Positions 11,040 through 23,357 of a DNA stretch of 64,000 nt are shown in pieces. Source of the stretch: Carnegiea gigantea (Eukaryota > Streptophyta > Magnoliopsida > Caryophyllales > Cactaceae). The notes beneath the pieces were generated by a model. It was not told the DNA's origin. It saw only the letters and a program-made list of their open reading frames with translations, and did no database searches. Location of the stretch: the NCBI GenBank assembly GCA_029747015.1, contig JAKOGI010000349.1, positions 184,501 through 248,500 of the forward strand, given 5' to 3'. Within the stretch, counting starts at the first letter, position 1, and every line of letters starts with the position of its first letter. A program made the position numbers and the translations under genes.

Positions 11040-11403
11040 AGTGATGGATAAGCGATGGAGCAGCTGTCGTGGACCTTTTTTTTTAGAACACACAAACTGG
11101 CGATGGAATGGTAAATCCATCGCCATCAGCGATGGAAAATCCGTTGCTGATGGCGACGGATTGACTATTCTGTCGCCATCAGGCGTGCCTTTCTTTCCCG
11201 CCATCAAAACCTACCCGTCGCCAGTTCTGCTGCTAGGTGGCAACGAAATTACGATATCCCATCGCTGAGGAGTCAGCGACGACCAAATATACGACAAACA
11301 TATTTCGTCACCATTTTTGTCGCTAGGGCCAAAATTTGTCGCTAAAATGCACTTTTCTGTCACTTAAAGCGTCGCTGAGCGAGCTTTTTTTTTAGTGTTG
11401 TAG
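11040..11403 (+). repeat. CACTA subterminal repeat region and 3' terminus
   Basis: Dense GCGATGG and GTCGCT words in both orientations, as expected of the transposase-binding subterminal region of CACTA elements. It is flanked on the right by a T-run and a TAGTGTTGTAG end. Confidence 0.7.
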
Positions 11404-11877
11404 GGATTTTTGGGTTTTAATTTATTGGTTTTTCTTTTTTTTAATGTTTTTGGTGCTGGGCCTTGACAGAATATGGGCCAAGTTAAGTGGGAGCTGAGCC
11501 CAAACTCTCAATGCAACATTTTTCATCATCTTTTTCTCCATTTTTCTGATTTTTTCAAGGCTTAGAAAGACAAAATAAATTCAAATAAAAATCCTAATTT
11601 TATATTTATTTCGAGCATAAATTAAGTATAAAGGTATAGCAAAAATATTGTATATTTGGTGCAAACAACCACTCAGCTAGATTATAGACAAGAACATTGA
11701 ACCATCTCCTAAGCCACTCATACTCTACCTCTTGAAAGGACACACTCCTCCTACGAGCCTTTTCCATCTAAGGCGGCTCCCGATTAAATTGTAAGTCCTC
11801 CATTAACTCCTTGTTTTTACCTGCCACCACCACCTTTCCCCTCCCCTTGCTCATTGCTGCCTCCACAGCTTGCCAAA
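11404..11877. other. Intergenic, nothing firm
   Basis: AT-rich. A minus-strand stretch near 11680-11770 could encode MEKARRRSVSFQEVEYEW but has no context. No feature is called. Confidence 0.35.
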
Positions 11878-13190
11878 CTACCGGAGCTCACCATAATCAC
11901 AGGTTGCATCAAGAACAAATAGTCCAGCATTACAAGCAAAAACCTGACCAATAAAATCACTAGACCTAGTTAGAATTACTTTGCCAGATTTGAACATCAG
12001 CTTAATTCCTAAGTTATTAAGGATATAACTAGAAATTAAATTCATATGCATTTCAGGAACAAGCAAGACGTATCTTAAAGACAATTTTTTTCTAGAGGTG
12101 AGCTAGAGGCTTATATTTCCTTTTCTAAGGATTTTATGGTACTTGCATTTACCAAGAAAACTCCTTTGCGACCACCCATCTTTTCATATTAATGGCTTTG
12201 GTTTGAACATGTGTGCCTAGAGGCACCTATTTCCACTATTGATTCATTTGATACTACAATAGTAATGATCCCTTGCTCTTTAGTTAGGTGTGCTCATAGC
12301 TTGTCGTTCCGTTGAGGACAATACTTAGCAATGTGTCCGAGCTTCCAGCAAGTGTAGCAAATTCCATTCGCTTTGGACTTTTGGACTCCTCCAAAAGCTT
12401 TCATCTTTTGCTTTGGTGAGTTATTCGACTCTTCTTTGGAATTTAAACCTCCTAGCTTCTGGTTCCTCCGTTTGAACATGTCAAATTTAGAAAAGGAATC
12501 AGGAAGGTTAGAATTTACAGAGCTATGTATATAATAACCTTTGCTTTGTAGTCGATTTTTCTCCTTGATCTTGATGTGGTCAATCATTACTTTGAGAATG
12601 GAGTGCATCCTCTTGTGTTTCAATTTATCATGATAGTCCTTCTAGGATCTCAAACAAAATACCGGCTTGCAGGTACTCACATATATTTTCATCCATTGAC
12701 TAGAACTTCAGAAAGTCTCACATTCATGAATTTGAGGCATTATAGGTTTGTCATCTTCTATTCAAAATTTTGTCAACCTATTAATAGCATACTTCTTAGT
12801 ACTTGCATCCTCATTCCCATATTTCCCCTCAAGATGATCCCAAATTTCTTTAGCCGATTTCATTTTCTGATAAATCTCAAATAACACCGACATGTGATGT
12901 AACAACATGCCTCTATAGGCTAGATTGTCCTTTTCATAGTTTTTGTTAGGGTCCTAAACATAAGAGGTTTCTTCCCTCTTGCTAAACTCCTTAACAACAT
13001 CGTCAGATTTAATCACAATGGTTTCAATTATAGATGATTCAACATGCTTGGCTTCCATAAACAATACATAAGCAATGTTGATTTGTGTGAAATAAACGAA
13101 CATGCGTTTAGCCCATCTTTAGTAATTATCACCATCAAGATGTTCCATCATAGACACAGTAGACACAATGAGTTTGGAGCCATGTTTGAT
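11878..13190 (-). pseudogene. Copia gag/protease-region remnant
   Basis: Read leftward from 13190. A UBN2-like gag segment comes first, with LDGDNY and the motifs LAYRGMLLHHMSVLFEIY, AKEIWDHLEGKYGNEDA and KYAINRLTKF. A zinc knuckle, CYTCWKLGHIAKYC, follows at about 12300-12360. At 11878-12084 is RYVLLVPEMHMNLIS, which resembles the region after the Copia protease. Stops and frame changes occur throughout, for example in-frame stops at about 13120 and 12940. No integrase, RT or LTRs were recognised, so this is an old truncated copy. Confidence 0.75.
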
Positions 13191-15765
13191 TATTAAGTAA
13201 CTATAATTGATCTTTGAATTGTTGACAGTGGAATATTAGGAAATGCTTAACAATTAAAAACAACAAGTAACACAACTGAGCATAAGCCCCAAAAAAGGAC
13301 TTATCTGTAATTATCGTGACATGTTTCGACCCACTGGCTCAAAGATCAATTACGCCCGGTTACTACTTTAGGCGTTGCTTGTTGGTGGCTGAACACCAAG
13401 CCACACAACCTTGGCTATCCTCGTGCACTCGAGGAGAATTGAGTAGAAACATGAACAATTCAAACACCCAAAATTTCTGAATGAACAAGAGTCCTTTTTA
13501 TAGGCAAAGTTTTCATTGCAGAAGTTGAAGCAAACAGAAGGGCTAAAATTAAGGTTGTAATTAAGCAGTAAAAAAAATCAGTGATTAGTAGTTATAAAAT
13601 AAACTCTTGGAAGGCAAGAATTTGACAATATCAGTTTCATGCTTTCCAAAACTTTTAATCTGATTTTATATACAAATATATTTTATCATCACACCACAGC
13701 GCGTCGTGCCCCTATAGTCAGTGGGGGTGCATGTGTTTCCCAGCCCATCCATACATTAGTAGTCATAAAACTGTTGAGCATTTGATGTTTGTTTCTTTGT
13801 TTAATTTATGTTTAGTTTAGGAAGTTCGGTTCCTTAATATTTGTTTTGGATATTGATTTTCCTTAGAAAATCGAGTTGTTTGCGGTAGAAGACATGCATG
13901 AGTCATGTATTTATATTCAGGCGACATAGTTATGAAATTTCCCTTATTTTTGTGGTTCAGAAAAATTCCATTCATGTATTGATGCATTCAAGCGAAGAAT
14001 AGCAGCCGTATATACATTTTTCTTAACCCTTTTTTTTGGATTAGCACTTCTCTTATTTCATAAACAAGAAACACATAAAGAATTTATCGAACATTTACGT
14101 ATTCTGTATCAAAATCCGTGTAATGTGGGTACGAGTCAATACTACATTTTCTCTATATGTAGAGTTATAATAATTTTGTTCCTAAATGACTTGTTTGTAG
14201 CGGTTTAGGTATTTTGGCTCAATTGTGACGTAGTTTTGTAGTATCTTAAGACACAAGTGTTAATAGTATTTCAAATATTTACATTCGTAAAAATATGTTA
14301 CATTTGAAATAAGTTTTAAAATAATTAGCTATAATTAGTTTGTGCCAAGACATTTTCTTTTCTTAAAGAACGGTTCCGTGCAATAACATATTTTCTTTTG
14401 CTAGTTATACTTTCATCCATATTTATCTTCCTACTATATTCTACAAAGGAAGTCTAAATAGTTCAAAATAAGTTTAAATAAGCTTAGTTTAGTGGGAACA
14501 ACCTAATGTAATATCAGTTCATAAGAAAAAATTTCGTCAAGAAAAAAGTTGAAAAAAATGAAAGTAGTTAAAGTTAATTCTAATAATTACAATAAAGAGC
14601 GAATTGTGACAACTAATAATGCCTTTTAATTTCGCCTCCATTGTAAATCATATAGGGTATACAGTAAAAGTATTCAGACGACTTACATAAGTTAAACTTT
14701 AAGAACATTCACATGAATTGGAAATTTTTTTTCCTGATACTAATAATTTGTAAGTGAATTCTTCTATGTGAAAATTGTCCTACACTATACCTTAACTGAT
14801 ATTTTAATTTCGATGTTCATAAGACAATGCGCTTTCAATTCATTGCTTATTTGAATCAAATCTTTCATCATTGTAGGTTTTTTAACTTATTAACCTCACG
14901 TACGTATAAAATGGTTATCAATTTTTTTTCCATAATTTCTTTTAAAGGTCTGTTTTATCAAGTATCGTGCAAAGGTAAGTCCATCCTAATGAATGTTAAA
15001 GGAAAACAAACCCTTTTAATCTTTTGACACATATTAACCTCACATATTTTCTAAAATAATTAATTTTTTTTGTTCTTTTTAAAAAAATATAAGTTAATCC
15101 CTCAAATTAGTGACATAACAATGCCATTTCAAACGTAAAAAAATGGAAATAGTATTGCGTGCCATAATGAGAACTTATTAAGTTGAAAAATCTTCTCCTC
15201 AAAATAAAGATGATGTTTAATTAAAAACTCAAAATAATTATTGCAATTGAAAACCGATGAGATTTCCCATACATCTGCATAGGTATGCGAATGCTAGCTT
15301 ATACACAAAGTCAATATTAACATTTTTTTTTGGTGAACAAAAAAAATGATAATAAAAATATGGGCCGGAGCAATATTCTGACTAAAGATGTACCCTTTTG
15401 GAAATGGAATTCTATGTTCGCCATTTCCCCTAAAAAATAAATAAAAATAAATAAAATGAAAAAAACAACAAATACAAAACAAAATAGCCCACGAATCATC
15501 TTTAGGAACAGGAGAATCCACTGTACGCTTATGAAGATGCATATCAGTATATATCTTTGACATTTCTGTTTCTTATTTATCCATGCTCGATCCGTCAATA
15601 TCAACCTAAAAACATATGCTTTCACTATTTTAAAGAATCATTCATGGCAGTACTTAATTTTCAACACGTATTTATGCAGGCTTGTCCATTACCATATCAG
15701 CATCTCCCTATAGATTCATTCCTTTCTTTCAAATCAAATGATCATGTCATAGTGGAATTTAACAG
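13191..15765. other. Long AT-rich intergenic stretch, nothing recognised
   Basis: No coding signal, RNA gene or terminal-repeat structure could be supported. 13190-13520 could be leader or LTR sequence of the Copia remnant to the left, but no PBS or LTR partner was found. Confidence 0.4.
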
Positions 15766-15790
15766 ATATATATATATATATATATATATA
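15766..15790. repeat. (TA)n microsatellite
   Basis: About 12 TA repeats, directly left of the repeat unit at 15791-16455. Confidence 0.9.
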
Positions 15791-16455
15791 ATGAGTTGGG
15801 AACCCTTAAAAATTAGGGTCATAGTTGGCTTTTTTTATATCCGATTTGTTCCAACCCTCAAATTGAGGGTACTCAACTATGATAAGGGTCGGTAGAGATT
15901 TTGACCCTCTGATCCGACCTGCCGACCCTCATTTTTTTAAAAACAATAAACATTTTTTAAAATTAAAACATGGTAATGTGGGTTTTATTTGTTCAAAATT
16001 TTTTCACTTCCTAGTTTCTGGTTTCCTCTAAGGTTTCCCCCTATGCACATCTCCAAATCTCACTTATAACTCATAACATTCTGACGCCCACTCTCTAATG
16101 TTTGGAGTAGTCGTTTTGGTGAAGTAAACATTTTAATGACTAAATTACACATTAGAGTGTTTGTAATTGCGACATACTTCATTAAAACATTATATTATCG
16201 TTTGACCTTTAATTTGTTTTATAGGATGTCTAATGTTGAACTTTATTATAAAAAAGAAACTTAGTGAAAAATCTCATTTTCTATGTATGAAATGTTTGAG
16301 GGTCGGGTCTAACCTAATGATCTAAGAATACCTAGATGGTCAGGGCCAAGGTCAAGGTATGTCGAGCCGCATGAGAGTTGGGTAATATTAAGGTCGAGAA
16401 AACCCTTTCTGCTGACCCTCAACTGGACCTGACCCTCAATTTCATCGATCATATA
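15791..16455. mobile_element. Possible non-autonomous DNA element with GACCCTCA motifs
   Basis: GACCCTCA or its complement TGAGGGTC occurs repeatedly at both ends (15800-15935 and 16290-16445), with GGGTCGG variants. The middle is AT-rich and non-coding. The block sits between a TA and a TAA microsatellite. Clustered motifs at both ends resemble subterminal repeats of MITE- or hAT-like elements. Exact termini and target duplication were not established. Confidence 0.4.
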
Positions 16456-16462
16456 TACATAC

Positions 16463-16467
<5 letters not shown>

Positions 16468-16501
<34 letters not shown>
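16468..16501. repeat. (TAA)n microsatellite
   Basis: About 11 TAA repeats. Confidence 0.9.
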
Positions 16502-16737
16502 CTATATGTTATCACTGAGCTTAGCGAAGAAATCTATTAAAGTAATTAGCAAATGTGTGCAAACATAGTGCATGCTTATCTCCTATTTGTATGATTCGGC
16601 TTATTGGCAAAAGCGAGAATCATATCCTATATGGTCTAATTGGGGTATCAACCATATACCAGATTGCTGAAATTGGTGCTCTATGTTCGTGAAATCTAAA
16701 CTTAATGAGGAATTCAATAGGAATAACTGAATAAGAA

Positions 16738-16847
16738 TTACTCCTATCCCACTATAATTGCCACAGTTTTTATTTTCATTTATCCACTATAATTACTCCT
16801 ATCCTACTATAATTGCCGCAGTTTTTATTTTCATTTATCCAAAAAGA
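16738..16847. repeat. Tandem duplication of about 55 bp
   Basis: Two units starting TTACTCCTATCC at 16738 and 16793, differing by a few substitutions. Each contains the TTTTTATTTTCATTTATCC segment. Confidence 0.85.
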
Positions 16848-18029
16848 TAGTCACATTTAATTAGTTAAATGAAAATATTAAATACTTAGACAACTTTACC
16901 CCTAATAAATTGAAATTTTAAATAATTAGAAAAGTAATTGATGTTTTCTTTGTTGTTAAAAACCACAGAGATGACAAACTTAATTTCTCCTATAAAAAAA
17001 GATAAACTTAATTTTGCAATAAAATTTTAGTCATGGATAAACTCAAATAATAAATACAATTATAAAATGCTTTTTTTAAAAAAAATAGAATAATCATAGT
17101 GGGACAGAGAAAATATTTATTTTTTTACAGAAATAATTCATTAGGAATTCATGGAATTGTAAGATCTAGAGGTGAAGTTTAATAACCAATGGGCCTTTTC
17201 TCTATCCTACCTAATCCGTATCTTTGTTGATATTGATTTAGTATAATGTTTTCTTTAAAGTGAAAATTTTCTAAATTCATGGAAAATATTAAAAAATGTT
17301 TTGAAATGTTTCCTTTGAAATTTTATTTTCTAAAAAGTAGTTTTCAATTATTTTCCTACCTACGAAACAAACATAAGTTCCACACTTGTTAGATTGTGAT
17401 CCAAGGAGTAATGGAGTATAATGCCTCATATTTTCTGTAGTACAAGTAGTGTTAATTGGAGATAATTAATCTCCGGTTCGTGAGAGAATTTGGAAGATAA
17501 AAACATCTTAAGTTCAAAAACATCAAATTTAGGGTTAGATAAATCTAAATTTTGGAAAAATGAGTTTTGAATTCGGGGAAAAGTGAAAAATGATGTGTGA
17601 AAGTACGATGCATTGTTAATTTGTGTCTCCGGGATATAATATTTGGTAGGTGATATATATATTGTAGTAAGACACTTTTAAATGTCTTACTTCAACATAA
17701 ATTAATGAGTCTTATGATTTTAAATTACCAAATTTTCAACAAGTGAGACTGATTATGAATTGCTAATTTTTAATATTCACTAGCTAGTTACACTAACATG
17801 TACAAAACAACACCTGAATGAAGTCAACTAACCCTATCCATGAAGACGTATGATAGGCTTAATTTTATGAATGTAAAAAATAATGAATAAAAAGATGATT
17901 TTATGTGATTTATAAGTTATAATACGATTCCATTATTTAATCATACCATTTTTTTAAAATTAAAACATGATAATGACATTTAGCATTTTAAAGATCCAAC
18001 CATTCCGAGCTCAAACGCCCCCTTCCGTA
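16848..18029. other. AT-rich intergenic, nothing recognised
   Basis: No ORF of note, no repeats beyond low complexity, and no RNA gene seen. Confidence 0.4.
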
Positions 18030-20048
18030 ATTTATTACGTACAACCGGGTGGACAACTCAATTGTCTACCCGGGTCTACCAACAGTGGTTTTCAGTCCTC
18101 CAACTGCCGAGCCCTAGGTTTTTTTTTTAAAACAAAATTCATTCTCCTCAATTTTTTAAAATCGCGGTTTTCATTCTCTCCATTGTTCGATTACTCTTCG
18201 CTGCTTCGATTGCTTTAATGTTTAGCAATTATTGAATGGTTGGGTTTGATCTTAACGTCGCTATTGATGTTGAATCTTCATAAAACGGGAATTATTCGTC
18301 AAGTTTGATAGTGTTTTTTTGATCTCTGTTTTTGTTTTTGGGATTGGAAGTTGTGTTCGTTAATTTTACGTTTTGATGAGTTAATTTCGAGATTCTTGAA
18401 CTGGATTGCATTATGTAAATTTTGGTTTGTGATATATGAGAAACGATAGCTCACCGTTATGAGTTATGTGCTCACTAAATATAGTCGTTGGCTCACTAAG
18501 GGTATACATTTAGCTCACTATAAAAAATATGTTATCCTGTGCTACAGAGCAGTTTTTGCTCACTAAAAGAAACGTTTGGCTTACTAGGATTGACCTGTGT
18601 GCTCACCGATATTACATTATAACTCACCGCAAATGTTATGGTTGTTTTTCCAGATGATATTTTCATTGTTGCTATATATATATGAGAAATAACAGCTCAC
18701 CAATATGAGTTATGTGCTCACTAAATATAGTCGTTGGCTCACTAAAAAAATACATTCAGCTCACTTGTATTAAGCTTGTATTCAGCGATCATAAATCAGT
18801 TCTCTGCTTATCAAATATAATTACTATAATTAATCTTGTGTCCAACAGGGAGAACAATAGCTCACTATAAAAAAATGGTTGCCTCGCACTACAGAGCATT
18901 TTTGTTCACTAACACAAGCGTTTGGTTCACTAGAATGAAGATTGTGCTCACCAATTATGCGTTATAGCTCACCGCAAAAATTATGTTGTTTTTACAGATG
19001 AAACTTCATTTTTCATATCTACATTAGATTATTCTGTTACTGAGGTTGTTGATGTTGATTATTATGTTAGAATTTTGTATAATCCTACTGGTATTTCAAC
19101 AGGCAAAGGCGCATTCGTAAGCTATATAATATATTTAATGAGCAATACAATATTAGTAATAAAATATTTATATTATCTTTTATTATGACATAAGCGCATT
19201 CATATTATATATATTTAGTTAGTATAATACAAATATAGTCCAACTCACTAAAAGTATGTTATAACTCACTAAATATAAGTCATAGCTCACTAAAAGATGA
19301 ATATATTATAACTTAGAATATGAACAAAAAAGTATATGCGCTAACTAAAATTGTTTGTTCACTCATTTTTTATTATGAATGATTAGTATTCTATGCTAAA
19401 TCATATTGATCATAAAATACATTTTATAGCTCAACAAATAAATAACATAGCTCACTAAAAAGAATAGTATAGATAGCAAGCAAATAATATTGTGTAGTTC
19501 TTTGGTTATGTTACAACTCAATCATTTTTTACTATGCCATAAGGGTGTTTGTATTATATTTTGTGAGTATAATAGAAATGTAATGAATTAATTAAATATA
19601 GTCTAACTTACTAAATATATATCATAGCTCACTAAATATATGTCATAACTCACTAAAAAAATATAGATAATTAGAATATAGTTTAGTAAGTCGCAGATGC
19701 ACAATAACAATTTTTTTTTGTACAATATCACATTTTAATAAATTACATAGTATTTCTATTAAATGAAACCTAGGATACATAAGATGCATTGGTTTGATTT
19801 ATCCGCTCACTAAAAGTATATATTAGCTCACTAAAACTGTGTCTCAACTCACTAAAATATTTTAGTGAGCTATACATTATTTTTGGTGAGCGAAGTTGGA
19901 TGCACAGCAGCATATTTTAGTGAGTTATAGAGTATTTTTAGTGAGCCGCAATCAAGTGGTTTTCTTTGTGTTTTGTACATGGGGGCAATTTGTGGGCCCG
20001 ATTGTACAATTGCATTTGTACAACCGGGTAGACGATATACCAACTGCC
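18030..20048. mobile_element. Unclassified element built of degenerate 21-bp CTCACTAAA units
   Basis: Similar words flank the block: TACAACCGGGTGGACAA at about 18043 and TACAACCGGGTAGAC at about 20020, each followed by CCAACTGCC. On the left the word is part of an inverted repeat (ACCGGGTGGACAA ... TTGTCTACCCGGGT). Inside, CTCACTAAA or close variants recur at 21-22 bp steps, for example starts at 18450, 18471, 18492, 18514 and at 19806, 19827, 19848. At 19848-19869 a perfect 22-bp palindrome reverses the motif, and copies to its right read TTTAGTGAG. Parts of 18437-18660 are duplicated at 18675-19015. There is no ORF. It behaves like a DNA transposon with subterminal repeats, but the class is unknown. 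Confidence 0.6.
19848..19869. repeat. Perfect 22-bp palindrome at the orientation switch
   Basis: Left arm CTCACTAAAAT, right arm ATTTTAGTGAG. It joins one forward and one inverted copy of the repeated motif head to head. Confidence 0.95.
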
Positions 20049-20090
20049 CTCCTTCATGTTGTGACTTCAATTTCAAGTCTCTAACCCTTC

Positions 20091-20098
20091 TATAAATA
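20091..20098 (+). promoter_or_regulatory. TATA box of the GDU-like gene
   Basis: TATAAATA, 88 bp before the ATG. The start site is inferred about 25-30 bp downstream, giving a short leader of roughly 55 nt. The repeat element to the left ends about 43 bp before this box. Confidence 0.7.
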
Positions 20099-20178
20099 TG
20101 CTCCTCGCCAATCAAATCGATTCCCATCAAAACAAACGCACCTCCAACAACATTTGAGAGAGAAAACACAAGGGCAAA

Positions 20179-20625
20179 ATGAGAACCACCTTCTACTTCC
20201 GAAACCCCACAACCACCTCAACCACCACAGCAGCGGTACCTGGGTCGCCATGGCGGTCGCCAGTCCCGTATATGTTTGGAGGAATGGCAGCGATGCTGGG
20301 GCTGATAGCCTTTGCTTTCGTGATACTGGCCTGCTCCGACTGCCTTTTGTCGGGAAATGATAATGTAGAAGAAGACGGAAGGCAATTGGAGGTGAAGAGC
20401 AAGGGTGTGGTTGGAGATCATCAGGAGAACAATAACAAGAAGGTAGTGGTTATTATGGCAGGGGATGATAAGCCTTCCTTCTTGGCCACCCCTTCTGCTC
20501 TCATCTTCTCCAACCCCATTATCAATTCTCTTGACGATCTCTTTAAAAATAAATCTTCTACTGTTTCCATGCATGAGCCCAATGAAAGTGATAGCAATGC
20601 TCTTGACGTGGAGATATCTATATGA
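20179..20625 (+). CDS. GLUTAMINE DUMPER (GDU)-like single-pass membrane protein, 148 aa
   Basis: The GDU family promotes amino-acid export across the plasma membrane and acts with LOG2-type ubiquitin ligases. The frame is complete and single-exon, with the usual family length. Residues 11-20 are Thr-rich. SPWRSPVPYMFGG (23-35) leads into one transmembrane helix at about 31-53 (MAAMLGLIAFAFVILACS). The family-defining VIMAG motif is at 91-95 within KVVVIMAGDDKPSFLATP. The C-terminal tail is polar and cytosolic. The ATG at 20179 was chosen because it gives the standard MRT start and follows a short leader after a TATA box. No damage is seen and the gene is likely functional. The particular family member (GDU1-7) cannot be assigned. 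Confidence 0.93.
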   Translation: MRTTFYFRNPTTTSTTTAAVPGSPWRSPVPYMFGGMAAMLGLIAFAFVILACSDCLLSGNDNVEEDGRQLEVKSKGVVGDHQENNNKKVVVIMAGDDKPSFLATPSALIFSNPIINSLDDLFKNKSSTVSMHEPNESDSNALDVEISI

Positions 20626-20654
20626 CACTCGTACCTTTTTTTTTTTTGGTTGGG

Positions 20655-20675
20655 TTTTTTTTGGGGGGGGGGGGG
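20655..20675 (+). repeat. T8G13 homopolymer block in the GDU 3' region
   Basis: Eight T followed by thirteen G, 30 bp after the stop codon and preceded by another T-run. It is one of several such blocks in the window. Confidence 0.9.
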
Positions 20676-21709
20676 CGATGGTGTACAACGTACAGTAGAT
20701 TGTTACAATAGCTCCATAACTTGTAATGTCATCCATTGTTGAATTTTTGGGGAACTATTCACTTGATATTTTTGAATGTTATAATTAAATGATCTTTGTA
20801 TAGCTCCCATTTATCTCAAGCAATATGACAAATGTCTTATTACAAGATATTTTTTTAAGTGTTTTGTTTTCATTTAAAATGTACATTATCACATATTAAA
20901 TTGAAAAAAATGGTATAATTGAATAGTGAAAGGGTATCAAAACTTGTAAATTGTGTAAAATCATCCTTTTATACATAACTTTTTAATTTACAAAATTATA
21001 CATATAATATGCATTCGTGAATGGAGTTGATCTGTTTAGGGTATCAGTTTCTATTTGTTAGCATAGCCGACGAATATTAAAACTTTACAACTCATAATAA
21101 ATTGTAATTACTAAAAATTTGGTGGGTTTAAATCATAAAGCACATATCATCGCCCATACTTTAGTTCTTGCTTAAATTTACATATGTCATCACACTGCAT
21201 GCTTATTCTCTATAATTACCATTTGGGCTATAAAAGTATTGGTATTTTTCAACATTTAATGAATTTCAATTAGTGAAAAAAAATATATGTCAATTAGATA
21301 TAGGTGACTCCTACGTTATCCATCATAAGGCTTTCATAATGTTCTTTATCTACTAAAATACGAAATACATTGGTAACATAATCTAATAGATCTTAATTCA
21401 CATATCTTACATGTTATATTATATTCTACCATCCACTGATGTTATACATACTTGTACACTTTGACACATAATAGATTGAGAATATCAAAACCTATTGAAA
21501 TCAGTATAGTTATTATATCACATAATCTATCCTTACAAAACATCAACTATCTTTACAGATAAAGATTTCATTATTACCCAATTAACAGATCAATGTTTGG
21601 CAATTGACATATATGAAAACTAAAAAATGGGGGCCGATATTAGGAAAATATCAAACCAAATCAAAGAGCCGCATAACATGGGGAAAGTGGGGGAATATAC
21701 GGTGTCAGA

Positions 21710-21768
<59 letters not shown>

Positions 21769-22071
21769 TGTATTCATTTACATTAGGAGGCAATCAATGC
21801 AAGGGTATAAATTAGAAGGGAGGAACATAATCTGTAATCTGCAAGGCAATATTGAATTCCATCATGTTGGGTCTGCGAGAGTGCTGTGACTTGCACAAGA
21901 CAACAAAAAGTCATGAATTCAACCAATGGATAGCTAGACTGGTGGATGTCTTTAATTCGGTCCCCTCTTGTTTTTTACTGGTCTATGGTACCGGCCATGG
22001 GTGGATGCTAAGATGAATCCTAGTTCGGCCCAACGGATAGACCCGTTTAAAAATAGGATCGTTGAAGATTC

Positions 22072-22152
<81 letters not shown>

Positions 22153-23357
22153 AAACTAAAGTGATATCCGTGTGTTGTACGGAGGTGAAATATTTGCTTA
22201 TTATTACAATATGATACATCTTAGTATGCATGCAAACATATTATAAGATTGTATGAATACTTTTTTATTGATAATATTAAGATCATAATGGATATAACAG
22301 ATTAAAATATATATTATCAAAATATAATGAATATGTTATGAAAGTATTAGTGATTGATACGAAAGTATAGCGTTTGTCTAACATATTAGTTTGTATTATG
22401 TAAAGATACTTAAATATATCATGTATTTTATCATATGATCGTCCAACCTATGACTCCTCCTTTAATATTCCACATAATTATTTGGGAATTGATGCCTCAA
22501 TTAAATTGAGAAATTTCAGAGTCAAAAAATTATCTGCCTTATTAGATTTTCAATCATGTCCCATGCTCATAACTAAAGTTTTTAGGTAATTATTTCTGTC
22601 TCCTATATATTTATTACCATTTAATGAAAGGTCGCTTCAATTGACTAAGAAAAACCAATTGAAGAATATGAAAAGTTGACAAAGCATAAAAAGTAATAAA
22701 TTATAACTAGGGAGGTAAGTTAATTATTACAAAATATGATATAAAGATAAAAAATAAATATAGTGTTAGCCATTAATTTTGAGGCACTTGTCAAAAGAAG
22801 ATGCTAGCACTCACATTTATATAGATCTATATAGATTTGGTTTAATGATGGGTTTGCCCATTTAGGATATGCTAATACACCATGGTATGTTGGCTCTATA
22901 TAGTTTGTTTAGTGACATTATCTATTTGTCAATTTATCTATCATATTAATCTCTATCTATTTGAAGATATCTTATGTTAAATGTACAAGTTGTATTGTAC
23001 AAATTAAGACAACAAATTATTTTGGTACCATTTTAAATCTTGGTTAAGTATTTGACGCTAAACTTGTGTTAAAGACCAATGCTATGCTTGGGAAGTTTTA
23101 CAAGATTTTTAATTGCATCAATTATTTGTAATTTGAAAATAAGAATATCACAATTCCAATGTGGAAGTTAAAGAGAAGATAATCTTATGATTCAAAAATT
23201 GTTAATATTTTCTAGGTCTCTAGTATCCTTAAAATAGGGGGGGGAACTGGTAATTAAAAGTAGAATAAACTTGTCATTGAGTGACACAAGATTGACAATA
23301 TGAGCCACTCTACCATATATGGTGCTCTCTCTATCCTTTTAGGATTTCTTCTAGGGC
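20676..23357. other. AT-rich intergenic with two long TA microsatellites
   Basis: Mostly low-complexity AT-rich sequence. (TA)n tracts lie at about 21713-21762 and 22074-22149, the second interrupted by C near 22110. Small ORFs crossing them are repeat translations. No gene was seen. Confidence 0.5.

Larger units (their letters stand above)
9453..11403 (+). mobile_element. CACTA (En/Spm) transposon, 3' part
   Basis: Transposase exons (9453-10695) are followed by about 360 bp of subterminal repeats. These are many copies of GCGATGG/CCATCGC and GTCGCT/AGCGAC in both orientations (11040-11380). The end, TTTAGTGTTGTAGG, is close to the inverted CACTA terminus. The last bases do not read a perfect ...GTAGTG. 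No matching 5' terminus was found to the left, so the element is probably truncated there. Confidence 0.75.

Noticed and set aside
12576..12884. 102-aa plus-strand ORF
   Set aside because: Antisense to the Copia gag remnant.
15294..15625. Overlapping 89-aa and 102-aa minus-strand ORFs
   Set aside because: AT-rich low-complexity hydrophobic translations without motif or context.
18450..19945. CRISPR-like array
   Set aside because: Units are degenerate 21-bp repeats without spacers of constant length, in a plant nuclear context.
20218..20736. 172-aa minus-strand ORF
   Set aside because: Antisense to the GDU-like gene and running into the T/G homopolymers.
21604..22159. Short ORFs with YIYIYI repeats
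   Set aside because: Translations of TA microsatellites.
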